Assembly: GCA_001051155.2 (NCBI GenBank)
Contig: JYIP02000002.1
Location: 937,583-1,001,582 of the forward strand
Length of the DNA stretch: 64,000 bases
Direction of reading: 5' to 3'
Source: Chrysoporthe austroafricana
Taxonomy: Eukaryota; Ascomycota; Sordariomycetes; Diaporthales; Cryphonectriaceae
The stretch's first letter is position 1. Each line of letters opens with the position of its first letter. The position numbers were made by a program, and so were the translations under genes. The notes below the pieces were generated by a model. It had not been told where the DNA came from. It made no database searches and saw only the letters and a program-made list of their open reading frames with translations. Positions 22,518 to 32,941 of the stretch are shown here, piece by piece.

Positions 22518-22890
22518 AAGTGATCTCGTACACCACAGCTCCTCGTTATGCCCCCCCCCCCGGAGACACATCAAGGTTTTTAGTCTATTCATTTTCGCAA
22601 GATCTCTTTATCAAGAGAAGCAGTAAGACTTCTATCATATCTTTCCAGAGCAAGATTCTGACCTACTTGGAGCATCGTCGTCTACTAAGGCGACAGGAAC
22701 AAGAGGGGGAGAGTAACATCATCTCCAAGGACCTTGGCACACTCTTCAAATCTGCAGCAAGCTTTATCAACATGAGCATATACGTGGCTGATTTTGAATT
22801 ACGACAGTCTTTTGTTCAGCTCGTCTGGTGTCTTGAAACGTTGTTTTAGATACCTAAGCTGTGCTTTCCACTGCGTCTACAACCGATCCA
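22518..22890. other. convergent 3' region, regulator/esterase
   Basis: The 373 bp between two 3' ends include a homopolymer C run near 22551-22561. No gene is seen. Confidence 0.45.
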
Positions 22891-24934
22891 TCATATCGGA
22901 AAGCCCTGGAGCAATAGATATCCCCAGTGATCCATCCACCACTGAATCTGGTTCTGTCGGAAAGTGTCGTTCTCTATATGTATGTTTAGGGTGTTGTCCA
23001 GCGTTCCATTCCATACCATATTCTGCTTGGACTTCGTGTACTCCGGCCAATCAGGCACCCATTCGAGTCCGTGGTGGTTAGGGCTGCTGGTAGACGCGAA
23101 ACTGATCCAGGTCGCCTGTATTGCATAGCTCACTTTATGGAGCGCCGAGACGTTCGCCAACGGGAAGTTGTCTGTATACGGGACGTACGGCAGGCGGAAG
23201 TCGTAGGACAGGTCTGCCCCGTGCTGGCTGAAGCCGAGCCCCGTAGTCGTGAGCGGGAACCTGTGGACGTCGGTGTCGAAACGATACGAGTACACAGGAG
23301 CCCCGTTTGTGGCCTCGCTCCACCTCGATGCGGTAAGCCGGCGGCCAGACATGGCCGACCAGTCACCGCCCATAGCATAGCCTCTGCGGGTCATGTTTCC
23401 GGAATCCTTGCCGACAGCCGCGGTGAGGTTCACCCAGTCAATATCCATTGGCTGCGAATAGGGAGGGTATTGCTCGCCCACCGGGTACAGATCAAGCAGT
23501 TCCTGTGCCATGGTTGAGTTGACCCCCATAGTACTCTGGAGCCCGGCAGAGAGCTCTTCGTCCGTGTTCGACGCCGTCTGGAAGGTACTGAGCCCTTCGT
23601 CCGTATTGCAGCCCACAAGCAGCGGGATGTTGGCCATTTGTTTGTTGGCGAACTGGAAATAGGGAGAGTTCTTGAGGAAGTCGCCGTCGACTACTGGCCG
23701 CCACCCTTTACCGCCTCCTTCGAGTGATGCTATGCTGCTGTTAAATGTTGCAAAATCCACTACACAGGGCCATGAAGTTAGCTCATCGTAAGTTGTGCTT
23801 GTATAGATAGACCAGAGAAATACTGACGACCTCGAAGGCACTCCATGCTATCGTTGTCATAATAACAACCGGTGATGTTGATAAGGTCTTGGTATAGAGA
23901 TTGCTGTGCTGAGATGGTTGACCAAAAAGGCGAGAAGAGCGTGATACTGGAGGTGATACCGTTGTTGAACAAGGAATGATCGCCGCTATATGCCATCGCC
24001 TAAATAAACAATGATCTTAGTGTTTTTTTTAAGTGTTTTTTTTTAAGGAGGAATTCGAGACGTATTTCGCCAGACTAAGAGGCGTAGAGAAATTCAAATC
24101 AACAATTGACTTACCAGCATTTCCACCGTCAACCCACCCGACGATTGTCCCATGACTGTGATGCGGCTGGGATCACCTCCGAAACCTCGAATGTTCTCTT
24201 GGATAAAGTCAGTACTACCGAATTCCGAAATCATGACAGATATTGTTGGGATCATACCATGCAGCCACTCCAAGTGTTTCCAGATATCTCGTAGGCCCAG
24301 GTTGGCCACGCCTTGCCTGATGGCCTGTTCAGAGTTCATATATCCCCAAGCACTGAGTCGCGAATTTAAGGTGATGACAATCACAGGCAACCCGATTTCC
24401 TGAGACGTCTGCACAATCCACGACTGGTTGAATTCCGGATCACGGGCAGCGCCTTGGTAGAAACCTCCGCCGTATATCCAGACCATAACCGGAAGAGACT
24501 GATTGGGGGTCACACCGGCGGGCCTGACGAGGTTGAAATTCAGGCAGTCCTCCGCAATCTCCCAGCCATACGCATACTGTGTGGTGGCACCCGGGCATGT
24601 TGCCCCCTGATCAAACGCCTGGCGGGTTCCGTTCCATGTTTCGTTGAGGGACGAAGCCAGGTGAAGCCGACGGGATGAATTGGCATAAGGCACACCGAGA
24701 AATACCTCCTGTGAGAGTTGTGGGAGCGATATTCCTTCGTCTAGACCATATTAGCCAGTCCGTAGTTAGCAGAATACAGATATCTTAGATGAACCTACAT
24801 GTTCCATTCAAGGTGTACGCCAACGGGCCCTGAGAAGACCGGCTCTCGATGACGGTGGCCGTTGCCCATGACGAGAGCAGGGCGGTCACGAGTGGCAGTG
24901 CCGCCGTTCTGGAGCCGAGAGATAGCATCTTCAT
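22891..24934 (-). CDS. secreted type-B carboxylesterase/lipase, 579 aa
   Basis: Predicted alpha/beta-hydrolase acting on carboxylic esters outside the cell. Five exons: 24799-24934, 24258-24740, 24115-24197, 23831-23999, 22891-23759. Exon 1 encodes a signal peptide (about residues 1-26). Junctions give N-G-T-Y-E-G, L-H-E-N-I-R-G-F-G-G and C-L-R-V-D-F. The third junction is phase 0 (V-E-M-L-A-M). The catalytic Ser225 lies in G-Q-S-S-G. The acidic residue is in G-C-N-T-D-E-G and the histidine in S-Q-H-G-A-D, completing the family triad. Intron 2 (24198-24257) is 60 bp, has no stop and keeps frame, so it is easily missed. Donor GTCGTC of the fourth intron is unusual. Several N-x-S/T sites fit secretion. 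It is the third member of a possible exporter/regulator/esterase trio. Confidence 0.88.
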
Positions 24935-27103
24935 CCTTACACACGTGCGCTGAAGAACTCTTCAAAACGTGATAGCACGCACTGCAGGACCAAGGCTCTT
25001 TGAAGGCCGCCTTTCACCCAGGTTGTCACGCTATGACAGCGGGGCCCACGCTCGATCGATACTACATGCTGCACCTTGGGCCGAGCTGGCTCGGATGTCC
25101 GATCCGATCTGCAAGGTACTGTTGAAGAAGTTGCGGTATAACCCGCTCATGATGAGTGCCCACGGACTCGACCAAAGGTCACATGCGCTTTGCTGGGTGG
25201 AGAACATGGTGGGTCTAGTGAGGAGACAAAAGTGAAGCCCGCAAGCGCAGATCCGGGGTAACCGTGGAGAACCCCACGGGAATAACTTCGCCAGATACAG
25301 CCAGGCACGCCAGGTAGGCACAAGTAGTCGGGCCGTTCGCGGTCCTCACTTGTAGTTGACTAGCGCTCGTAAGATCTCCCCACTGCAACATTCCACGATG
25401 TTATCTAGTCCGCAGGATTGGGGACGTCATCGGTTTAATGGGCCGTAGGCGTGACCCCAGCCTTGAAGACCACCTTGATCTCGCGGTTGATTAACAAGGA
25501 TAGCACGTGTAATAATGGCTATCGCATTGGCGAGTGCCGCGAGCATTCATCAGTACGCCTGGGTGAGGCACGATGTAGGCCAGGTCTGAACGTGTCGGGA
25601 ATGACATAGAGACGTGGATGGCAACCTATCGTCTCACTAGCTCGAGAGAGATCCAAAGACTCATGCTGGCGTACTTTCGATGCCACGAAAAAACTGAACG
25701 TTGTCTAGCTGAGTGAATCATTTTCAGTCTGCTCTAGCACTATGCTTGTGGTCCAGAAGGGCATGGGGGTTTAATTTTCGCGATAACGTCTGAGTGCGTG
25801 GGCATGTCGCGCTGAAAGAAGGTTTGAGTCATGCCATTTGACAGCGAGAGGGCCTTGAAACTTAGGAAGGCTTATGTTCATGTTCTGTGAACATCTTTCT
25901 TGGCTTGACCGATGGGCTCCTCTGAGCAAGAGGCGTATTTTCACAAGAGAGGTTATCGATCTCGATGAGGGTACAAACAATGGCAACCTATCTATAGGAT
26001 TTATTAATGAGATAAAATTTAGGAGCTGCCTATCCTTTCCGCCCCAAGATACAATTTCGAAGACAGGATCGCCTGAGGACTCGATTAATAAGGTAGGATA
26101 TTCCAGACGTAGCTCCATTAGGCTGAAATCTGAGAGTAGTAATTGGAGTCGCCGGCGTGATAACTGCAGCTAATGGCGGTGAATTACCCACATATATGGA
26201 TGATCCAGGCATCTTGGAACTGCAAAATAGACCATAGACTCTAAATATTATGACTAGAGAGTTGTGGCAGTTACTACTAAGGCAAGAAGACCGCTTAAGC
26301 TTTCCGGAGTTCACGATCCGTAACATCCCACGCTGTGGAGACACCAAACAAAGCATACACTCCGAGCGCAGTCATTACCTACGGTCTCACGGTGTATCAT
26401 AGGATCTGGAAACGAGGGTCCCTGGGACAGTATGACTTACGCTCTTACTGTGAGAAACTTTGGAGATGGCTGTTTGGTTGGTTGACTAGTTAGAGCTAAG
26501 TCTGGGTGACGAGACGATGACCCCTCAGAGCTTTCCAACGACACGCAGACGAAGTCAGATTTAGGCGTTTTGCTTACTATGGCTGCTGATAGAAGTGCTC
26601 GGCGGAGGAGTGCTAGCACGTCGCTAACAAGGGCATTGCTGGGTCTGATCCAAAAGCCGCATCTCCATCCAGCACGTGTTATAGAAGCGGTTGGTGGATT
26701 AGAGCCACAAGCACGCCTAGAGCCAGGTCTTCTCGTTATCAATCTGGATCGAGGATCCCTCCCTCATGATACCCGAAGTAGGACGGAGCAATGTCTCGCA
26801 TGTAGCAATATCTGTATCCTTTTCAGGAGCAAGAGGCTGTCGTTAAGGAGCTTCGAATAACAACTATTATCTGGACGCCTGCCGAGCCCGTGTTGGTGCT
26901 GTGCATTAATTATTGGACAATAGAGGCTCAGTAATTAGTTGCAGCGCTTCTACACAATTATGTCTGGGTTATACGGACCCGAGCTCCTCGCCTTTTCATG
27001 TTCAGTGCCGCAGCTTCACGACTACCACTTGAATTTCTTTTCTTTTATTTTCAAATTTTTTTCTTCCTTTCTTTCTTTCTTTGGGATTTGCCCCCAGCTT
27101 CTG
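24935..27103. other. 2.2-kb gene-poor region
   Basis: The first few hundred bases should hold the esterase promoter. From about 25700 to 26990 the DNA is AT-rich with short frames on both strands; the one at 26437-26742 (minus) has no recognisable domain. A TTTC-type microsatellite occurs at 27068-27082. It may be decayed mobile DNA, but no ends, target-site duplications or protein motifs are visible. Confidence 0.45.
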
Positions 27104-29737
27104 TTACTGATGGAATAAGCTGCCCTCTCGATGCCTCTGATCTACATCTCCTTTCAGACCAAAGCCACACCTCATTTCACCGAGGTATATCGAACTGTAC
27201 GCCCTACTCTTCCTCCCTAGACCAACGCCACTGCCGTGCCTCCCATCCTCATCACTTATGACCAGGTAGGGGTCCGGCCCGACGTCCATGGCCGACAGCC
27301 GGTGGTCCATATCCCGTAGGACGCCGTACCCGAGCCGCAGCTTCTTGATGTCCTCGGGCACGTCGCCGCGGTCCTGCAGCGGGCCCTGCCATGCGATCTT
27401 GTCGAGCGCGGAGCCCCGCGTCGCAGCGACGACGCTCGAGAAGCGCGTGTTGCGCGTGACGCCGCCGTTGTCGCGGATCGCGAGCGTGCCCGCCACGACG
27501 CTCGCCAGCGCCACGCCCGTCGCGATGCTGTAGACAATCCAGAGCTCCTCCCTGTGGTACGCGTACGTGTTCGCGGTCCGGAACAGCGTGCACGGGTGCA
27601 GGTAGCCGGGCTCGTCGCCGCCGCTGGGGCTGGCGCCGAGGCCGCCCCGCAGCAGGGTGCCGCTCTGCTCGTCGGGCCGGGCGGCCCAGACGACCTCCAC
27701 GAACTGTGGGTTCGAGAACATGGAGAGGATGATGTCCTGGTACAGGCCCTGGATCTGGAGCGTCAGGTCGGTGCGGGGAAAGTAGTTGTTCACCGGGTCG
27801 AGGAGTTTGGTCTGGATGGCCGGTGTGTTCTCGATCGGTTCGACAAGGGTCTCGGAGATGGAGACCGTGCCGTTGATAAAGTTCCGGAGCATCTTGCCGA
27901 GCGAGTGGTACGCGGCCACCTTGCGGTAGCGAGTTGTGTCGTTCGGGTAGACGTAGTTGGACTCGGGTGTCGCGGTGGTGTTGTCGTCTGTCCCATCATT
28001 CGCCATGACGTCGGGGAGGAAGGTGGTATTGATGATGGGCGCCCCAAATTTCTGCGAGATAACCTTGGTCGTCTGTGTCTCTCCGACGTATGTGAAATTC
28101 ACGACGTAGGTGGTCTCCCTGTGTTCACAGGCGAAGATCTTCGGAGTGAAGGCATCGTGCCAGGTGGACTCATTACGGGTGGGCTGAGTCTCGTTTGGGT
28201 TGTTGAGGATGGCGTAGCCGATCCAGATGATAGGCTCCGTTCTCAAGGCGCCCAGATGGGCGGGATAAGGCGGGCTCATGTTCGGGATGCCGCCGACGCT
28301 GACATTCGTGAGCTGCGTGGCAGAGTACTCGCCGCCGCTGGTGAACGCGTAGTAGCTGTAGTCGCCTTTCGGAAGTATGATGTCGGTCCCGAACGGCGCA
28401 ACAGCCTCGCCGGATTCCTGCTGGAGATTGCTGACTTGTGAGTCGACCCCGCTGGCCATCTCCGTACAGTTGTATCCCGGGGCAGTAAACTCGATTGTAA
28501 ACGTGCAGTTCCAGCCCGATCCGCAGATGTTCGCAGAAGCATTCTTCAGCGGCACGACCTCCTCCAGAAAGGCCCCGAGTGTGGCAGTCTGCTCAAAGTT
28601 TGGGCTTGGGCCTGTGTAATAGTCGAACCAATCCGAATCAGTCTGGTTGACTCGCTTGGTGGTGTTCCATAGTGACACCGGTATCTCGAACAGGCCGGCG
28701 ATCTTGGTCGGCGACCGCCAGTCGGCTGTCTCCTCGAACGAGAAGTTCAGTGTCCGCACAGCAGGACAGGACGTCTCGTGCCACATGGTGGTCGGCTCCA
28801 CGAGCAGGGTGTTTGCCGTCAGGATGACCACGAGAGGAGTCAGCCAGGCGAAGAGCGCCAGCGCGAAGGCCCCCTTGGCGTCCCTCAGGAACTCAAAGTT
28901 GAGCATGGCCAACATGTTCTCCGCAGCTGCAAACATCGAGTCCAGGCCGCTGATGCTCATGAAGCGAGAGCGGACGGTGACCCACACCCGCTCCTTGAAA
29001 GCCGAAATGATAGCTGCGCCGTAGCCTGCCTTTGCGGCGTACGCCAAGAACGTGCCATAACGAAGCATATCGCTTTGGTTGCGGGCCAGCTCGCCGTCGA
29101 GCGTAACATAAAATACGTGGTGGCCGATAGCGCAGAGTACGCCAAAAATGAGGCACAAGTACATGGGGAAAGACGAGTGCCATCTTGGCCTGCACCACCT
29201 AGACCGTGAATGATCCCCCCAGCCCGGACCCGCATCCTTGCCGGGACTTGGGTAGGAGAAGGTCGTCGTCGTCGTCGATGGTCCGAAGGAGACGGCTCGC
29301 TTGTGGTTTCTGTTGGGTCGGTTGCTGTCGAGTAGGCGGATGTGGGAGTCTGCCCTGCTTTTGCCAAGTCCACCACCGAGAATTTCGGGGCTCGACGCCT
29401 GCGGCGCCCCCTGGAAGGGTTCCTCGCCGTGGAGCGGCATGCGAGTCGTGGTATCGTTCCGGCCGTGAGTGAGCGGCGGCCCGCCGAGCAAGCCGAGGTC
29501 GACACCTGTCGTGTCCATTTCCTTCACGGATGAAGCTGCAATATTGTCCCTCGCAGCGTGGTCTGCAGGCTGGGGCCCAGTCCCGTCCGGGGGCGAGGTC
29601 CATTTTTCTGCCGTCGCTGAGGCCAGCGAAGCAAGGGAGCTTGCTACCGACGGGCTGGTGCGGATACGCCTATCGTCTGTTGATGCTAGGACATCCGACG
29701 GCTGTGCAATTGGTGGCTCCAGCTGATCCGACCCCAT
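27104..29737 (-). CDS. large multipass membrane protein, 877 aa, function unknown
   Basis: Intronless, starting at the ATG at 29737. Layout: about 175 residues of disordered Ser/Thr/Pro-rich cytosolic tail; TM1 at about 190-212; TM2 at about 228-246; TM3 at about 288-312; then a large domain of about 410 residues rich in N-x-S/T sequons and containing Cys pairs; TM4 at about 729-753; and a C-terminal tail of about 125 residues. The layout implies a glycosylated exoplasmic domain held between TM3 and TM4. The family is common in ascomycetes, where it is often labelled formylmethionine deformylase-like without biochemical support (from memory); I see no deformylase HExxH motif, so I do not adopt that name. 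The role could be cell-surface sensing or scaffolding. Confidence 0.85.
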   Translation of the reverse strand: MGSDQLEPPIAQPSDVLASTDDRRIRTSPSVASSLASLASATAEKWTSPPDGTGPQPADHAARDNIAASSVKEMDTTGVDLGLLGGPPLTHGRNDTTTRMPLHGEEPFQGAPQASSPEILGGGLGKSRADSHIRLLDSNRPNRNHKRAVSFGPSTTTTTFSYPSPGKDAGPGWGDHSRSRWCRPRWHSSFPMYLCLIFGVLCAIGHHVFYVTLDGELARNQSDMLRYGTFLAYAAKAGYGAAIISAFKERVWVTVRSRFMSISGLDSMFAAAENMLAMLNFEFLRDAKGAFALALFAWLTPLVVILTANTLLVEPTTMWHETSCPAVRTLNFSFEETADWRSPTKIAGLFEIPVSLWNTTKRVNQTDSDWFDYYTGPSPNFEQTATLGAFLEEVVPLKNASANICGSGWNCTFTIEFTAPGYNCTEMASGVDSQVSNLQQESGEAVAPFGTDIILPKGDYSYYAFTSGGEYSATQLTNVSVGGIPNMSPPYPAHLGALRTEPIIWIGYAILNNPNETQPTRNESTWHDAFTPKIFACEHRETTYVVNFTYVGETQTTKVISQKFGAPIINTTFLPDVMANDGTDDNTTATPESNYVYPNDTTRYRKVAAYHSLGKMLRNFINGTVSISETLVEPIENTPAIQTKLLDPVNNYFPRTDLTLQIQGLYQDIILSMFSNPQFVEVVWAARPDEQSGTLLRGGLGASPSGGDEPGYLHPCTLFRTANTYAYHREELWIVYSIATGVALASVVAGTLAIRDNGGVTRNTRFSSVVAATRGSALDKIAWQGPLQDRGDVPEDIKKLRLGYGVLRDMDHRLSAMDVGPDPYLVISDEDGRHGSGVGLGRKSRAYSSIYLGEMRCGFGLKGDVDQRHREGSLFHQ

Positions 29738-31553
29738 GGTTCCGGCGCCGCGGTGATTGGGCCCAGCTCCGCGCTGAAACGCACAGTAGCTCCTCAGCTC
29801 GGTGGACTGGTCCGGGTGCGATAACTGCCAGCGTTCCAGACCTTAGGAGGCCGTAGGGGCATCTAGCTCGGCGCGCATGAGCGTGGCGTTGCGGCAGGAT
29901 TCGAGCGTCTTACACCGCAGGGCGGCCGCGTTGGCTTGGTGTTGAGGTGTTGGGCGAGTCCAGGCTCGCGCAGAGGGGGGGTCCATCGCAATAATAAACG
30001 CCTAAAGTATCCTCTCGCTCTCAGCAAAGCTGGGCGTGGCCCGCTCATACATACCGCGGAAGATCAATTCTGGAGATCGATGGAACCGCCTGGGGTGTCT
30101 AGACCTTGTATCTGTCGTCCGGCGTGGGCGACCGGGTCTGACAGCTGCCTGCTGTTCCTTGAGCCAAGGAAATACCGGAAGGTAAATACCCACTGGAACA
30201 GGCGACTCGACGCTGGTGATGCGCTCTGGTGCTCCACAGCATTCAGCTGGCTCCACTGACAACGTGCGCTTGCCATCTCGGCGGTCGCGCATCACTGTCT
30301 CTGCCTGCGGGCCCTCGGCTGGAGGGTCGCAGTGTCGAGATAACCTCGATCCTATCCTACTAGGTACCCCAGGCCAGTAGTGTTGGGCCGCCAAGTGCCG
30401 ACAAGGACCAAGCAGCCAGGCGGGGGCGCTACAGCGGCCGTTGAGTGCCCACATCGCGATGCTCCCTGCAGCCTGTCAGCACTTGCGCCCCACGGTCGGT
30501 CAGATGCTTTGACAGACGATCTCCAGAATAATTACAGCGGCGGTGGTGAGCCCCTGGGCACTGCCGATATCAGGGCTCGCCCATTTGCTCCGTGCTGGTG
30601 GTCTTCTCGTTGTTGTTAAAGTACGGACGTGTGGGCATAAGATAAAGGCCGGCCGGAATGTGACATGTATACTTCGCCAGGGTCCCCGGGCTGGTGGGTG
30701 CACCAGCCCCTCCCGTTTCTCGCGAAGTATAATGAGCCGATCTCGAGGCAGACCATCAAATGTCACACCGCGTTGGAAAACCTGGAGGTCCTCCTGAGTC
30801 GTTGATCTGTGCGCGAGCCAGCGGTCTTTCGGCGGCCCGCGCCGGCCTCCTCTAAGTTGCAGTAGTAGCTTGGCCATTGTCAACACTAGATGCATGAGCA
30901 GCTATGAAGGGGTCCAGGTACGTTATACATATGCTGAATATATATTTGAATTTAAAATACATTTACAATACAAATATATATGCTATATATATACTAAGTA
31001 CATGCGTAGCTATGCTAAGAATTTGATCATTATTTGGCTATAGATAATATTCAACTGGTGGGATGCTCTGTAGCCTGTTTTCGTTTTGGCATACGTTCAA
31101 GCTTTTACGGTGTATAAATGATTGATATACGACGTCAATGACATTTCGGGCCCAACGCTTATTACTTGGCCAACCTGCCGCTTTTCTGTATTTCCCATGA
31201 GCTGGTTGTCCCCCCGCCCCCCACCGACTTTTTGTACCTCGCATGAGCAACATGTTCGCTATGCAATACGCCATCCTGGGGGACAATTTCACGGAGAACA
31301 TGCTAGCTGAATCGAGCGAGCATGCCTAACGGAACATTGGTCTGCCTCTACTCGACCTTCGCGGGCGGATGTACATTTAATCGGAGTGTGCAAACGCATA
31401 TATATTTTGCCTCCTATCCTGTGCAACACCAATATATACAACTCTAACCTGGTGACAAGCACAAAGCATACGTATGTACAAGAACGAGCCCACAGCTCCC
31501 GATATCACCCGAACCACATGCCGTCAGTACGACCCGAGATTAGAGCCACACCC
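29738..31553. other. 1.8-kb intergenic region
   Basis: It holds the promoter of the 877-aa membrane protein on the left and the 3' flank of the pectinesterase on the right. Open frames near 30000-30900 overlap on both strands with no recognisable domain. An AT-rich patch occupies 30925-31015. Confidence 0.45.
30925..31015. repeat. AT-rich low-complexity patch
   Basis: About 90 bp dominated by TATATA and AAT runs, in sharp contrast to the GC-rich genes around it. It may be a remnant of RIP-mutated DNA or a simple-sequence expansion. Confidence 0.6.
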
Positions 31554-32941
31554 TTAGATGTAGTTGGCGTCAACCCAGTCAGCATAGTCAGAGCCCAGGA
31601 TGGTGTCAATAGTCAGGGCCGAGGTCATGGTGGTGGCGAACGAGGCGAGGTCGGACTGCGTAGCGCCGTCACCGGTGTTGTCGTACTCCTCAAAGGTGAC
31701 GTCGGAGGTGTTGGGCTCACTGCTGCTCCACTCCTCCCAGCCGGCGGAGTTGATGATGTCGCTCAGGGAGGTGCGCTGGAAGGCGACACGGGCGTAGGCG
31801 CCCCAGGGGCGCCCGAGGTAGACGGTGCCCGAGCCGGGGCTGGTGGAGCCGGCCTCGACCGTCGAGTCGGTGATCACGTAGTATGAGACGTTGTCGTCGG
31901 AGTCACGGCCGTTGGCGGTGATGGCACCGGCGCCGATGGAGGCGATGGTGGAGCCGACGATCCAGATACGGGCGTCTTGGCCAAAGATGAAATCAACGGC
32001 GCCCTCGATGTAGCAGTTCGCGTAGATCTGGTTGCCCGTCTCGGCGAGGAGGGTGTCCTGGTACCCGTAGAGACCGACGCCGTAGTAGCCCTGGTTGGTG
32101 TTATATGCCGCGAGGGCGATGGCCTGCGAGCCCTCACCGTAGGTGTTCTTGATGTCGATGTTGTAGACGGCGACGTTCTCGGACTCGATGATGAGGGTAC
32201 CGGTGGCCTCGTCGTTGGCGGCGCCCGAGAGCAGGGATGAGGAGTGCTCGATAGTCACCACGTTGTTGGTGTAGTCGGAGGTATCCTCGGTCTCGCCGTA
32301 GATGGTGAGGGAGCCGGAGAGCGAGGGGATGGTCACCTGCTCGGAGTAGGTGCCGCTGTAGATGAAGATCACCTGAGCATCCGAAGAGGATGAGTCGAGA
32401 GAGTCGACAGCATCTTGGACCTGTGGTCACGTGTCAGTGAGACAGACTCATGTGTATGTGTGTGTGTATAACAGAAGGGCTAGGCTGACAGTGGTGTAGT
32501 CACAGCCGCTGGAGCACACAGTGATGCTACCGCTAGGGGCAGTTGTGCGGGACGAGCTGCTGGACGTAGTCGAGTCCTGGGCGGTGCTGGCGGAGCTGGA
32601 GGTGGAGCTGACGCTCGAGCTGGAGCTGGAGCTCGCGCCGGAGCTAGTCGTCGTGCTGGTCGACGCGACGGAGCTTGCGCTGGGGCTAGCACCATAGCCT
32701 GAGGACGAGCCAGACGAGGACGAAGAGGAGGAGCCGCCGTAGCCACCAGCAGAGCTGGAGCTCACGGAGCCGGGGGCCTGCATCCGGGTTAGCAGTAGTT
32801 CATATAATCGAGACCCGGGCCCTTGGGAAGACTTACACCCCAGCTGCCGCTACCACCGCCGAAGGGGGAGGCGGACCAGTCGAGGGCGGCGCCGAGAGCG
32901 GTCGCGGCCAGCGCGGGTACGAGGGCGGCGGACTTCACCAT
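31554..32941 (-). CDS. secreted pectin methylesterase with Ser-rich linker, 419 aa
   Basis: Predicted to remove methyl groups from homogalacturonan (carbohydrate esterase family 8, PF01095). Three exons in phase 0: 32837-32941, 32490-32777, 31554-32420; introns of 59 bp (GTAAGT..GCAG) and 69 bp (GTCAGC..CACAG). Residues 1-19 are a signal peptide. Residues about 36-112 are almost entirely Ser/Thr/Gly/Ala, a flexible, likely O-glycosylated linker placed before the catalytic domain. The beta-helix domain starts near residue 120 with D-Y-T-T-V-Q-D-A-V. Active-site segments are G-Y-Q-D-T-L (Asp253), A-V-D-F-I-F-G (Asp274) and Y-L-G-R-P-W. The second donor GTCAGC is non-standard, but only this junction gives the conserved T-V-Q-D-A. 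No binding module is visible at either end. Confidence 0.93.
32451..32468. repeat. (TG)n microsatellite in pectinesterase intron 2
   Basis: An imperfect TG/TATG run inside the 69-bp second intron of the pectinesterase gene, near its middle. Confidence 0.75.

Noticed and set aside
26437..26742. Minus-strand 101-aa frame in the gene-poor stretch
   Set aside because: No domain and overlapped by an equally long frame on the plus strand.
27554..28441. Plus-strand open frame opposite the 877-aa membrane protein
   Set aside because: Val/Gly/Arg-rich mirror composition with no recognisable domain; the minus-strand gene explains it.
30500..30895. Minus-strand 131-aa frame
   Set aside because: No domain, isolated, and overlapped by frames on the other strand; no splice partner found.
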